In this document: in pieces, positions 8,837 to 15,790 of the stretch
Position numbering within the stretch: the stretch's first letter is position 1
How the letters are laid out: every line of letters begins with the position of its first letter
Origin: UBA1366 sp047602575
Lineage (GTDB): Bacteria > Bacillota > Clostridia > Oscillospirales > Ruminococcaceae
Assembly: GCA_047602575.1 (NCBI GenBank)
Contig: JASGGY010000001.1
Location: forward strand, 124,001 to 188,000
Length of the DNA: 64,000 bases
Reading direction: 5' to 3'
The notes under the pieces: model-generated
Told to the model about the DNA's origin: nothing
Databases searched by the model: none
Seen by the model: only the letters and a program-made list of their open reading frames with translations
Position numbers and translations under genes: made by a program

Positions 8837-9334
8837 ATGAGCTATACGATACAAGAAGCGGCGGAGAAAACCGGACTGAGCGCGTATACGCTGCGGTATT
8901 ATGACAAGGAGGGGCTGCTGCCCTTGCTCAAGCGCACCCGCAGCGGGATCAGGAGCTTTTCCGACTGCGATCTGGAGTGGCTCGGGCTGATTTGCTGCCT
9001 GAAAAACTCCGGTATGTCCATCGAGCGCATCAAGGAATTCATGAACCTTTGCTTAGAGGGCGAAAAAACCTGCGAGCAGCGCAAGGCGATTTTAGAGTCG
9101 CATAAATCCTATATCGCCGACAAAATGCACGAGCTGCAGAAAAGCCTGTGGACAATCGATTACAAGATCGAGCATTATAAGGAAATCGGAATTTTCCACA
9201 TCGACGGCGCATCGCCCGACGCTTCAGAAGTTTCAAACGATTGCGTTTCTTATTTTGTGAAGAAACGAAAAAGTTTATACGAAAACCGCTCCTTACCCCC
9301 TTGTCAAGGACGGCGTTGTATGTTAAAATACTAA
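8837..9334 (+). CDS. MerR-family transcriptional regulator
   Basis: 165 residues. The N-terminal winged helix (YTIQEAAEKTGLSAYTLRYYDKEGLLP, about 2-30; wing RTRSGIRSFSDCDLEWL) is a clear MerR DNA-binding domain. It is followed by a dimerisation coiled coil (about 75-120) and a polar tail with no metal-binding Cys cluster, so a small-molecule or redox signal is more likely than a metal. It precedes cellobiose phosphorylase by 54 bases, but that gene has its own promoter inside the 3' end of this one. Confidence 0.9.
   Translation: MSYTIQEAAEKTGLSAYTLRYYDKEGLLPLLKRTRSGIRSFSDCDLEWLGLICCLKNSGMSIERIKEFMNLCLEGEKTCEQRKAILESHKSYIADKMHELQKSLWTIDYKIEHYKEIGIFHIDGASPDASEVSNDCVSYFVKKRKSLYENRSLPPCQGRRCMLKY
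9301..9329 (+). promoter_or_regulatory. Promoter of the cellobiose phosphorylase gene
   Basis: TTGTCA, 17 bases, TAAAAT, lying inside the last codons of the MerR gene. Confidence 0.6.
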
Positions 9335-9388
9335 TGTTGCCGAAAACAGGCATGTGAATATACAGGATTTTCTGAAAGGATGGATTAC

Positions 9389-11785
9389 ATGAAATACGGC
9401 TATTTTGACCTTGAGAACAAGGAATACGTCATCACCAATCCCGCAACCCCCGCACCCTGGGCGAACTACCTCGGCTCGCCGGAGTACGGCGCGATTATCT
9501 CCAACAACGCGGCAGGCTACAGCTTTGTGAAGAGCGGCGCGCACGGACGTATCATCCGCTACCGCTTCAACACAAACATCGGTCTGCCGGGCAGATACAT
9601 CTACCTGCGCGACAACGAAACCAGCGACTACTGGTCCGCGTCGTGGCAGCCCGTGGGCAAGCCCCTTGATCAGTACAAGAGCGAATGCCGCCACGGTACG
9701 GCTTACACCGTCATCAGCGCGCAGTATGCGGGGATTTCCTCCGAGGTGACTTATTATGTGCCGCTGGGCAAGACTTATGAAGTATGGCGCGCAAAGGTCA
9801 AGAACGATTCCGACAAGCCGCGCAAGCTTTCCGTTTACGGCTTGGTGGAATTCTCAAACGACAGCAACTACAATCAGGATCAGGTCAACCTCCAGTACAC
9901 CCTGTTTATCACGCGGACAAGCTTTGAGGGCAACAAGATCCTCCAGCACATCAACGAGAACAGCGGCAAGGATGCAACCGGCTCGAACTACCGCGAGCGT
10001 TTCTTCGGGCTTGCCGGCGCAAAGGTTGACGCTTATAACGGCAACCTAGAAAGCTTCTTCGGACCGTACAGAACCCACGCGAACCCCATCGCCGTGGAAA
10101 GCGGCAGGTGTGACGGCACGCTCAACTACAACTCCAACGGCTGTGGCGCGTTGCAGTCTGACGTGGAGCTTGCTCCGGGCGAAACAAAGGAATTTATTTA
10201 TCTCGTTGGACAGTACAACAACACCGCCGCCAACGAAATCATTGCCGCTTACGACAAAGCCGGCACGGCGGACGCAGAAATCGCCGCCCTGAAGGACTGG
10301 TGGCACGCAAAGCTCGAAACCTTTAAGGTTGAAACGCCGAGCGCCGAATTCAACAACATGGTCAACGTGTGGAACGCATACCAGTGCTTCACGACGTTCA
10401 TCTGGTCAAGAGCCGCGTCGTTTGTTTACTGCGGAGAAAGAAACGGCTACGGCTACCGCGACACGGTGCAGGACATTCAGGGCATCATCCATCTCGACCC
10501 CGAGCGGGCGCTGGGCATGATCCGCTTTATGATTTCCGCGCAGGTTGACAACGGCGGCGGTCTGCCGCTGGTGAAATACAACCACAATGCTGGTCACGAG
10601 GACACCCCTGACGACGCTTCCTATGTCAAGGAAACCGGTCATCCCTCCTACCGCGCGGACGACGCGCTGTGGCTGTTCCCGACGATTGTCAAGTACATCG
10701 GCGAGAGCGGAAACAAGGCATTCTTAGACGAAGTGATTCCTTACGCAAACGGCGGCGAGGATACGGTTTATGACCACCTCAAGCGCGCAATCCGCTTCTC
10801 GATGGAGCGTTTGGGCGATCACAATATGCCTGCGGGCTTACACGCGGACTGGAACGACTGCCTGCGTCTGGGCAAAAAGGGCGAGTCTACCTTTGTGGCA
10901 TTCCAGCTTTATTACGCGATGAGCGTTCTGCGCGGCATCGCGGCGGAAAAGAACGACACCGCCTATGTGGGCTATCTGGGCGGCGTGCAGGGCAAGCTTG
11001 GCGAGGAGCTGACGAAGTGCTGGGACGAGGATCGCTTCATCCGCGGTATCCGCGAGGACGGTGTGATTGTCGGCGCGAAGAAAGACCCCGAGGCGAGTAT
11101 GTGGCTCAACCCCCAGAGCTGGTCGGTTATCTCCGGCTTTGCGGCGAAGGATCAGGGCGAAACCGCGATGGACAGCGTTCACAGCATCCTCAACACAAAG
11201 TATGGTGCGAAGCTGCTTGACCCGCCCTATGTGGATCACTATTTCGACGGTGCGCTGATGCACATCTTCAACCCCGATACCAAAGAAAACGGCGGCATCT
11301 TCTCGCAGTCGCAGGGCTGGGTGATCCTTGCCGAGGCGCTGCTTGGTCACGGTGACCGCGCGTTTGAATACTTTATGGAAACCTCCCCCGCCGCGATGAA
11401 CGACAACGCGGAAACCCGTGTGCTCGAGCCTTATGCGCACGGACAGTTTGTGGAATCCACCCGCTCGCCGTTCGAGGGCAGGGCGCACGTGCACTGGCTG
11501 ACGGGAACGGCATCCACGGTCATGGTGGGCTGCGTCGAGGGTATCTGCGGCATGCGTCCGAACGCGGACGGACTGGTGATCAACCCGTCTATCCCCGCCG
11601 CATGGGACGGCTTCAAAATCACAAAGCAGTTCCGCGGCAAGAAGCTTGTCATCGACGTGCAGAACCCCAGCCACGTTGAGAGCGGCGTCAAGGAGCTGAT
11701 TGTCAACGGCGAAAAGCTCGAGGGCAATTTCGTATGCGAATGCAAGCTTGCTGGCGAGAACACTGTGACGGTTGTTCTGGGATAA
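9389..11785 (+). CDS. Cellobiose phosphorylase, GH94
   Basis: 798 residues from ATG 9389 (MKYGYFDLENKEYVI, the family N-terminus), with AAAGGA 8 bases upstream; the ATG at 9380 overlaps the ribosome site. It phosphorolyses cellobiose to glucose 1-phosphate and glucose inside the cell. The general acid Asp falls at residue 490 in HADWNDCLRLG, the same number as in the characterised Cellulomonas gilvus enzyme (recalled, not searched). The phosphate region HWLTGTAS is present. No signal peptide. It implies uptake of cellodextrins; no transporter is in view. Confidence 0.93.
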   Translation: MKYGYFDLENKEYVITNPATPAPWANYLGSPEYGAIISNNAAGYSFVKSGAHGRIIRYRFNTNIGLPGRYIYLRDNETSDYWSASWQPVGKPLDQYKSECRHGTAYTVISAQYAGISSEVTYYVPLGKTYEVWRAKVKNDSDKPRKLSVYGLVEFSNDSNYNQDQVNLQYTLFITRTSFEGNKILQHINENSGKDATGSNYRERFFGLAGAKVDAYNGNLESFFGPYRTHANPIAVESGRCDGTLNYNSNGCGALQSDVELAPGETKEFIYLVGQYNNTAANEIIAAYDKAGTADAEIAALKDWWHAKLETFKVETPSAEFNNMVNVWNAYQCFTTFIWSRAASFVYCGERNGYGYRDTVQDIQGIIHLDPERALGMIRFMISAQVDNGGGLPLVKYNHNAGHEDTPDDASYVKETGHPSYRADDALWLFPTIVKYIGESGNKAFLDEVIPYANGGEDTVYDHLKRAIRFSMERLGDHNMPAGLHADWNDCLRLGKKGESTFVAFQLYYAMSVLRGIAAEKNDTAYVGYLGGVQGKLGEELTKCWDEDRFIRGIREDGVIVGAKKDPEASMWLNPQSWSVISGFAAKDQGETAMDSVHSILNTKYGAKLLDPPYVDHYFDGALMHIFNPDTKENGGIFSQSQGWVILAEALLGHGDRAFEYFMETSPAAMNDNAETRVLEPYAHGQFVESTRSPFEGRAHVHWLTGTASTVMVGCVEGICGMRPNADGLVINPSIPAAWDGFKITKQFRGKKLVIDVQNPSHVESGVKELIVNGEKLEGNFVCECKLAGENTVTVVLG

Positions 11786-11799
11786 GTTAAATTACAAAG

Positions 11800-11840
11800 A
11801 AACCTGTCCGGGTAGTTTACTCGGACAGGTTTTTATTTTT
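11800..11840 (+). terminator. Intrinsic terminator
   Basis: AACCTGTCCG / CGGACAGGTT stem followed by a T-rich run; ends the cellobiose phosphorylase transcript. Confidence 0.88.
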
Positions 11841-11849
11841 TGAAAACTC

Positions 11850-11890
11850 TTGACATATTGTTGCTACAGTGCTATAATTAATGTAGCGAC
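11850..11890 (+). promoter_or_regulatory. Promoter and operator-like dyad of RHH gene 1
   Basis: Perfect TTGACA, 17 bases, TATAAT (11850-11878). An inverted repeat GTTGCTAC (11860-11867) / GTAGCGAC (11883-11890), with a 15-base gap, brackets the -10. I infer an autoregulatory operator for the small RHH protein directly downstream. Confidence 0.75.
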
Positions 11891-11906
11891 AGAAAGGAGG
11901 TGCGTT

Positions 11907-12089
11907 ATGTCGCAAGGGAAAATCGGACGTCCGAAATCTGATGATTCCAAACATACCATGTTCCGTGTACGTCTTGATGATAAGGATCTTAAAATACTGG
12001 ATGAATGTGCGGAAAAGCTAAAAACCACCCGCTCTGAAGTGGTACGCAATGGAATTACAATGGTTTATGAACGTCTTGAGGAAAAATAG
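11907..12089 (+). CDS. Ribbon-helix-helix regulator 1
   Basis: 60 residues from ATG 11907 after AAAGGAGGTG. A basic GRPK arm is followed by a beta-strand with alternating residues (TMFRVRLDDKD) and two helices with the RSEVVRNGI turn; this is the MetJ/Arc/CopG fold that binds DNA as a dimer. It is the first of four tandem paralogues sharing GRP, the strand and the S/R-x-E-x-x-R-x-G/I turn but otherwise diverged. No toxin gene accompanies it. An operator-like dyad overlaps its promoter. Confidence 0.85.
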   Translation: MSQGKIGRPKSDDSKHTMFRVRLDDKDLKILDECAEKLKTTRSEVVRNGITMVYERLEEK

Positions 12090-12164
12090 AAGAAGCGGTT
12101 CTCTCCCACAAAAGACAAAACCGCTTCCACAATCCCACACAATGCCCAAACAGGCAATCGCGGT
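12081..12164 (-). ncRNA. Predicted antisense small RNA, copy A
   Basis: Minus-strand promoter TTGACA (12195-12200), 18 bases, TATAAT (12171-12176). Transcription would start near 12164, pass a small TGCC/GGCA hairpin and end at a terminator with stem GAAGCGGTT/AACCGCTTC (12092-12127) and a U-tract that is the complement of the last codons of RHH gene 1. About 84 nt, tail-to-tail with that gene. Prediction only. Confidence 0.6.
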
Positions 12165-12226
12165 GTAAATATTATACCATGCACCGCGCCTGCCTGTCAA
12201 GCATTGTGATAGCAAAGAAAGCAGGT
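12087..12226. repeat. Cassette 3' block, copy A
   Basis: Conserved block of about 140 bp found after each of the four RHH genes. Besides the small-RNA signals it holds a long imperfect palindrome (12138-12208; arms CACAATGC, ACAGGCA, CGCGGTG and their complements) and ends with AAAGAAAGCAGGT, which resembles a ribosome site. Confidence 0.85.
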
Positions 12227-12281
12227 AAATTGCGGCAGTAATCGCATTCAAATAAAATTTTCAGAATATCATAAAACCCTC

Positions 12282-12327
12282 TTGACTTTCCGGGTCTCAT
12301 AATATATAATGGATATTGTGAGTTCCG
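12282..12327 (+). promoter_or_regulatory. Promoter and operator-like dyad of RHH gene 2
   Basis: TTGACT, 17 bases, TATAAT (12282-12310). The arms CGGGTCTCATA (12291-12301) and TGTGAGTTCCG (12317-12327) are complementary at 8 of 11 positions. The half-site differs from that of gene 1. Confidence 0.65.
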
Positions 12328-12346
12328 AAAAGAGGTGATTATTTCC

Positions 12347-12520
12347 ATGAGCCCACGTACGGGACGTCCAAAAGTAATAAACCCGAAAATAGTTGACATT
12401 AAAGTGCGGCTGGATGATGACACAAATAAAAAGCTGATGGAATATTGCAAGGAATGTGGTATTACAAGAGCTGAAGCCGTCCGAAACGGAATTTTATTGC
12501 TTCTGAACAAAAAAAAATAG
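12347..12520 (+). CDS. Ribbon-helix-helix regulator 2
   Basis: 57 residues from ATG 12347 after AGAGGTGATT; an in-frame GTG at 12335 overlaps that site. It has the GRPK arm, the strand VDIKVRLDDD and the helix turn TRAEAVRNGI, and ends in NKKK. Those lysine codons provide the U-tract of the opposing small RNA. Closest in pattern to gene 1. Likely a dimeric DNA-binding repressor of its own promoter, by family analogy. Confidence 0.82.
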   Translation: MSPRTGRPKVINPKIVDIKVRLDDDTNKKLMEYCKECGITRAEAVRNGILLLLNKKK

Positions 12521-12591
12521 AAGAAGCGGTTCTCCCCATCAAAAGACAACCGCTTCTAGTCACACACAATACCCAAACAGGCAATTGCAGT
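12508..12591 (-). ncRNA. Predicted antisense small RNA, copy B
   Basis: Minus-strand promoter TTGACA (12622-12627), 18 bases, TATAAT (12598-12603). The terminator stem spans 12523-12556 and is followed by nine U residues, the strongest U-tract of the four. The loop differs from copy A while the stem is identical. Confidence 0.6.
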
Positions 12592-12635
12592 GTAAATATT
12601 ATACCATGCGCCGCGCCTGTCTGTCAAGCATTGTA
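12518..12635. repeat. Cassette 3' block, copy B
   Basis: Same layout as copy A, but it lacks the final AAAGAAAGCAGGT segment and has several changes in the palindrome (AATACCC for AATGCCC, TTGCAGTG for TCGCGGTG). Confidence 0.82.
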
Positions 12636-12686
12636 GGAATCTTGACCAATCGCAGAAATATTTGCTTGACAAATAAAAATAAAAGT

Positions 12687-12730
12687 TTGACATTAGAAGT
12701 TCTTATGTGATATAATATAAGAAGTTCTAA
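12687..12730 (+). promoter_or_regulatory. Promoter and operator-like dyad of RHH gene 3
   Basis: TTGACA, 18 bases, TATAAT (12687-12716). The arms TTAGAAGTTCTTAT (12693-12706) and ATAAGAAGTTCTAA (12717-12730) are complementary at 13 of 14 positions and enclose the -10. Each arm also contains the small palindrome AGAAGTTCT. The clearest operator of the four. Confidence 0.78.
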
Positions 12731-12744
12731 AGTGAGGTGATGGA

Positions 12745-12921
12745 GTGGGAACAAAGAAGATGGGACGTCCGACTGATAACCCTAAAAAATATCAAATGAC
12801 AATCAAGTTCGATCATGACTGCAAGGAGATTTTAGATGCTTATTGTGCGCAGGAAAACGTATCTAAGATGGAAGCGACACGCAGGGGTGTGAAAAAGTTA
12901 AAGGACGACCTAAAAAAATAG
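12745..12921 (+). CDS. Ribbon-helix-helix regulator 3
   Basis: 58 residues from GTG 12745; GAGGTGA lies just upstream and the ATG at 12740 is out of frame. Short, but supported by its promoter, operator-like dyad and homology to its neighbours: arm KKMGRPTDNPKK, strand YQMTIKFDHD, turn SKMEATRRGV, tail DDLKK. Its start and tail resemble gene 4 most. Predicted dimeric DNA-binding protein. Confidence 0.78.
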   Translation: MGTKKMGRPTDNPKKYQMTIKFDHDCKEILDAYCAQENVSKMEATRRGVKKLKDDLKK

Positions 12922-12993
12922 AAGAAGCGGTTCATTCCTACTAAAGACAAACCGCTTCCACAACCCCACAATGCCCAAACAGGCAATCGCGGT
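12911..12993 (-). ncRNA. Predicted antisense small RNA, copy C
   Basis: Minus-strand promoter TTGACA (13024-13029), 18 bases, TATAAT (13000-13005). Terminator stem 12924-12958 with a U-tract from the complement of the last RHH codons. Confidence 0.6.
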
Positions 12994-13056
12994 GTAAATA
13001 TTATACCATGCGCCGCGCCTGCCTGTCAAGCATTGTGACATTAAAGAAAGCAGGTG
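12919..13056. repeat. Cassette 3' block, copy C
   Basis: Near-identical to copy A, including the terminal AAAGAAAGCAGGT. Its homology to copy A continues at lower identity through to the next promoter (TTGACTTT). Confidence 0.85.
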
Positions 13057-13110
13057 ATTTGCGGCGACGATCGTTGCTGATCAAGATTTTCGGAAAACAT
13101 AAAAAATCGC

Positions 13111-13154
13111 TTGACTTTAGGTGCTACACATACTATACTATATTTAGGTGCTAC
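13111..13154 (+). promoter_or_regulatory. Promoter and direct repeat of RHH gene 4
   Basis: TTGACT, 17 bases, TATACT (13111-13139). TTTAGGTGCTAC occurs twice in direct orientation (13116-13127 and 13143-13154), 27 bases apart, flanking the -10. Gene 1's arm shares TGCTAC. Confidence 0.72.
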
Positions 13155-13175
13155 GAAAGTGGGGTGAACCATTCA

Positions 13176-13352
13176 GTGCCTAATAAAAAAATGGGTCGTC
13201 CTACTGATAGTCCAAAGACCTTTATGCTCCGTGTGAAAATGGATAAGCAAACGTTGGATAAATTAGATGACTGCTGCAAAGCACAAGATGTAAATAAATC
13301 TGAATTTGTACGCAGAATCATTCATGAAAAGCATGACGACCTGAAAAAATAG
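13176..13352 (+). CDS. Ribbon-helix-helix regulator 4
   Basis: 58 residues from GTG 13176 (MPNKKMGRPTDSPK), with GTGGGGTG upstream. The frame is open back to 13008, but that part crosses the promoter and is not coding. Strand FMLRVKMDKQ, turn NKSEFVRRII, tail DDLKK. Fourth member of the tandem family. Confidence 0.8.
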   Translation: MPNKKMGRPTDSPKTFMLRVKMDKQTLDKLDDCCKAQDVNKSEFVRRIIHEKHDDLKK

Positions 13353-13425
13353 AAGAAGCGGTTCTTCCCGACAAAAGATGAAACCGCTTCTAATCACCCA
13401 CAATGCCCAAACAGGCAATCGCGGT
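13342..13425 (-). ncRNA. Predicted antisense small RNA, copy D
   Basis: Minus-strand promoter TTGACA (13456-13461), 18 bases, TATAAT (13432-13437). Terminator stem 13355-13390 with a U-tract from the complement of the LKK-stop codons. Confidence 0.6.
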
Positions 13426-13488
13426 GTAAATATTATACCATGCACTGCGCCTGCCTGTCAAGCATTGTGACATCAAAGAAAGCAGGTA
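13350..13488. repeat. Cassette 3' block, copy D
   Basis: Last copy. Its terminal AAAGAAAGCAGGT is positioned as the ribosome site of the gene at 13494. Confidence 0.85.
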
Positions 13489-13493
13489 AAACA

Positions 13494-13802
13494 ATGAATT
13501 ACATCGATCAGATTTTTCACAGAGCGGATTTGCAGCAGCTTGCAAGCTTCCTGCTCTGCGGCGTGGAGAGCAATGTGATCAGCCAAAAGTCGTATCAGGA
13601 AAGGCTGGATGAAACCGGCGCGGCGCTGATGCATGCGACCGAGGTCTATTTTCCGGACCGAAAGGAAAGAGAAGATTTTGAACGCCTCATACTGGATTCA
13701 TGGGGCGCATACGAAAGCGTTTATCTTGAAATCGGTTTGCTGACAGGAACAAAGCTTTCGCGACAAGCCATTGACTGTGTCAAAGAAGCACGAGAACGCT
13801 GA
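13494..13802 (+). CDS. Small protein of unknown function next to the RHH array
   Basis: 102 residues, mostly helical by composition (FERLILDSWGAYESVYLEIGLLTG near the C-terminus). It vaguely recalls small phage/ICE-type helical proteins (DUF6809-like), which I cannot confirm. No signal peptide or membrane segment. Translation seems to depend on AAAGAAAGCAGGT inside cassette block D; I see no separate promoter. A strong bidirectional terminator follows. Confidence 0.65.
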   Translation: MNYIDQIFHRADLQQLASFLLCGVESNVISQKSYQERLDETGAALMHATEVYFPDRKEREDFERLILDSWGAYESVYLEIGLLTGTKLSRQAIDCVKEARER

Positions 13803-13806
13803 CAAA

Positions 13807-13846
13807 CAGCCGCCCGCACCTATTCGGTACGGGCGGCTGTTGTTTC
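13807..13846. terminator. Bidirectional terminator
   Basis: ACAGCCGCCCG / CGGGCGGCTGT stem, with TGTTT on the right; lies between convergent genes. Confidence 0.8.
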
Positions 13847-13856
13847 AGCTTTGGTG

Positions 13857-14156
13857 TTAAACCGCCTGGTGGCCAAGCCACGCGTTGGCGATGTCAAGGG
13901 CTTCGTAAAGACCGTTTTTCTCCGTTGTGTTGACGATTTTCTGGGCTGCGGGGACGGTGTCGTCCGTGGCGATTTTAAAAAGCCGGATTTTGTTGGCGAC
14001 TTCGATGCCGCTGATGGTGGATGTGCTTAAAATCTGCATCCAAACCACGTAATCGTCTGACATATTGCCGTAATAAATCTCGTTCCCTTTGCGCACGAGG
14101 GGATACCCCTTGTAGCTGAAAAACGAACGCTGCGGGGTTGCTGTAGGTTCACTCAT
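13857..14156 (-). CDS. Conserved hypothetical protein
   Basis: 99 residues from an ATG after AAAGGAGGAGC. The pattern YKGYPLVRKGNEIYYGNMSD followed by GLYEALDIANAWL recalls a small soluble protein family I have seen in Clostridia with no assigned function. No motif points to an activity. It lies downstream of the Gld-like operon on the same strand, separated by 106 bases. Confidence 0.7.
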   Translation of the reverse strand: MSEPTATPQRSFFSYKGYPLVRKGNEIYYGNMSDDYVVWMQILSTSTISGIEVANKIRLFKIATDDTVPAAQKIVNTTEKNGLYEALDIANAWLGHQAV

Positions 14157-14262
14157 GATGCTGCTCCTCCTTTGTTGGGCATTGCGCCGCGTTGCGGGCA
14201 CAAGGTCTATGATACCACAGTGTGTGCGGTGAAACCTGTCGTTTTGCGGTGCGTTTTTTGAA

Positions 14263-15768
14263 TTAATAAGTTGTCTCCATCTCTTTGCCCTGCGCTAGGT
14301 TTACAAGGTTTGCTTTGAGGGCGGTGAGATAGGTTGTGGGAATGCGGAAAGATGTTTTTCCGTTGAGCTTGATGATCGTGCGTCGCTCGGTGTCGGGGTA
14401 GAATTCCAGAACATCACCGCCGCCGGCGGTCAGGTTGATGGAAATGCGGTATACGCACGCGTTTTTCGGCTCAGTGGAGTAAATCTCCGTGGTCGGACTG
14501 CCCATCAGGAATTGGTAGAACTGCTTGGTGAGATCTGACGTGACTGCTGTGCCGTCGAGATCCGGCGTGATGGTCAGTGCCGGCTTGTCGGCGTGGAAAT
14601 TCAGCGTCGAGGTAGCGGAGGCGGTCAGATCTTCTATCACGATATTCTTGATGTTGTAGATGTAGTTATAGGTCATCAGGCTCGTAATGACATCCGACGG
14701 CTGGAACGTCACCCAGGGGAGATCGTCCGCGGCGACGGTGTAAATCGCGTCGCAGCCCTTCGCGTCAATCCAGCAGTAATAGGATTCCACCGTGGTGGTG
14801 TCGTCGCCGTTGTCGTCCTTGGCATATACGGGGTTGCCGATTTTCAGCACATAGTCCGCGCCGCCGGAAACCAGCGTCACCTTTGTCTGCGGGTCGGCCA
14901 GCCCGTATTTGGCGAAGTCCTTGTCCGTGGGGAACACCGCCGCGCAGGAGGTTGCATTCAGCCCCCAGATGCCGTGGGTGACAGGGGTGGAGTTGGTGAC
15001 ATTGAGATAAGCAAAAATCGGGGAGGTCATGACCTGTGCCGAAACCATGCTCGGGTCATCCGCGTCGGTGGAGCTGGGCGTGGGATCCTGTTCAAAGATA
15101 ACCGGATAGTCCAGATCCTTCCGCACAATGGTTTCCTTAACATAAGTGGGGTAAGCGTCGTTGGCGGGCGCTTCCACCAATGCGAGCGCAGCAAAGGACG
15201 CGAGGGTGTCAGTGAAATAACTCAGGCTGGCAGCGGAGGCGATATAGACGGTTTTTGAACCCTGTTCGTTGAGATAAACCGTGTTGTTCACCGGGCTGTC
15301 GTTGCCGATGAGAAAGGTCCGTGCCGGTGTGGAATCGCCGAAGGTGACGGTAAAGGTCGAGCGCGGCTTGTCAAATCCGTATTTGGAAAGATCCTGCGCA
15401 TCCTTTTCGGCGATGTTGGTCGCTTTAAGGGTGGAGGCGATGTTCGCCATTGCGCCGGTCAGAGTGTCGGACTGGTTGACGTCTTTCAGCTCCTTGAGTG
15501 AAAACGTCGGGTCGCCGGTGGAGGAGTCTGTTCCGGACTGGACGAGGGTGTAGTCCGCGTTGGTGTTCTTCACCGTGATTTGTTTGATGTTGGCGGAATC
15601 GGTGCTGATGATCGATACCGATGTGTCGGCGGTCGTCACGGCGGCGGAAGTCGAGGAGGAATCTGTATCCGTGGTGTCCAGCCCGTTTAGTTTTAAAACG
15701 ACGAGCATGATGCCCAGCGCCAGGATGAATACACCGCTGACAATCAGGCTTTTGATTTTTCCGTTCAT
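14263..15768 (-). CDS. DUF4340 membrane-anchored protein
   Basis: 501 residues. The N-terminus has one membrane helix (about 6-27, SLIVSGVFILALGIMLVVL), then a Ser/Thr-rich linker and a large extracytoplasmic region of repeated beta-rich DUF4340 modules. Last gene of an ABC operon (ATPase, permease, GldG-like, this one). DUF4340 proteins commonly accompany GldFG-type systems; the cargo in non-gliding Firmicutes is unknown. Confidence 0.82.
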   Translation of the reverse strand: MNGKIKSLIVSGVFILALGIMLVVLKLNGLDTTDTDSSSTSAAVTTADTSVSIISTDSANIKQITVKNTNADYTLVQSGTDSSTGDPTFSLKELKDVNQSDTLTGAMANIASTLKATNIAEKDAQDLSKYGFDKPRSTFTVTFGDSTPARTFLIGNDSPVNNTVYLNEQGSKTVYIASAASLSYFTDTLASFAALALVEAPANDAYPTYVKETIVRKDLDYPVIFEQDPTPSSTDADDPSMVSAQVMTSPIFAYLNVTNSTPVTHGIWGLNATSCAAVFPTDKDFAKYGLADPQTKVTLVSGGADYVLKIGNPVYAKDDNGDDTTTVESYYCWIDAKGCDAIYTVAADDLPWVTFQPSDVITSLMTYNYIYNIKNIVIEDLTASATSTLNFHADKPALTITPDLDGTAVTSDLTKQFYQFLMGSPTTEIYSTEPKNACVYRISINLTAGGGDVLEFYPDTERRTIIKLNGKTSFRIPTTYLTALKANLVNLAQGKEMETTY

Positions 15769-15790
15769 TGCAAGCTTCCTTTCCGCAGCG

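Noticed and set aside
12018..13445. Minus-strand small peptide shared by cassette blocks A and D (ending ..EPLLLFF), as a type I toxin.
   Set aside because: The frame is lost in blocks B and C, there is no ribosome site, and the reading runs on through the RHH gene complement. The RNA signals are conserved; the peptide is not.
12087..13488. Integron-like cassette array (palindromic block after each small gene, attC-like).
   Set aside because: No tyrosine recombinase of integron type is in the window, the block ends do not match the RYYYAAC/GTTRRRY core sites, and each gene has its own promoter. The minus-strand promoter and terminator explain the conserved block better. Recombination at the blocks remains open.
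13857..14156. Toxin partner for the RHH array.
   Set aside because: It is on the opposite strand beyond a terminator, is not repeated with the cassettes and shows no toxin-family motif.
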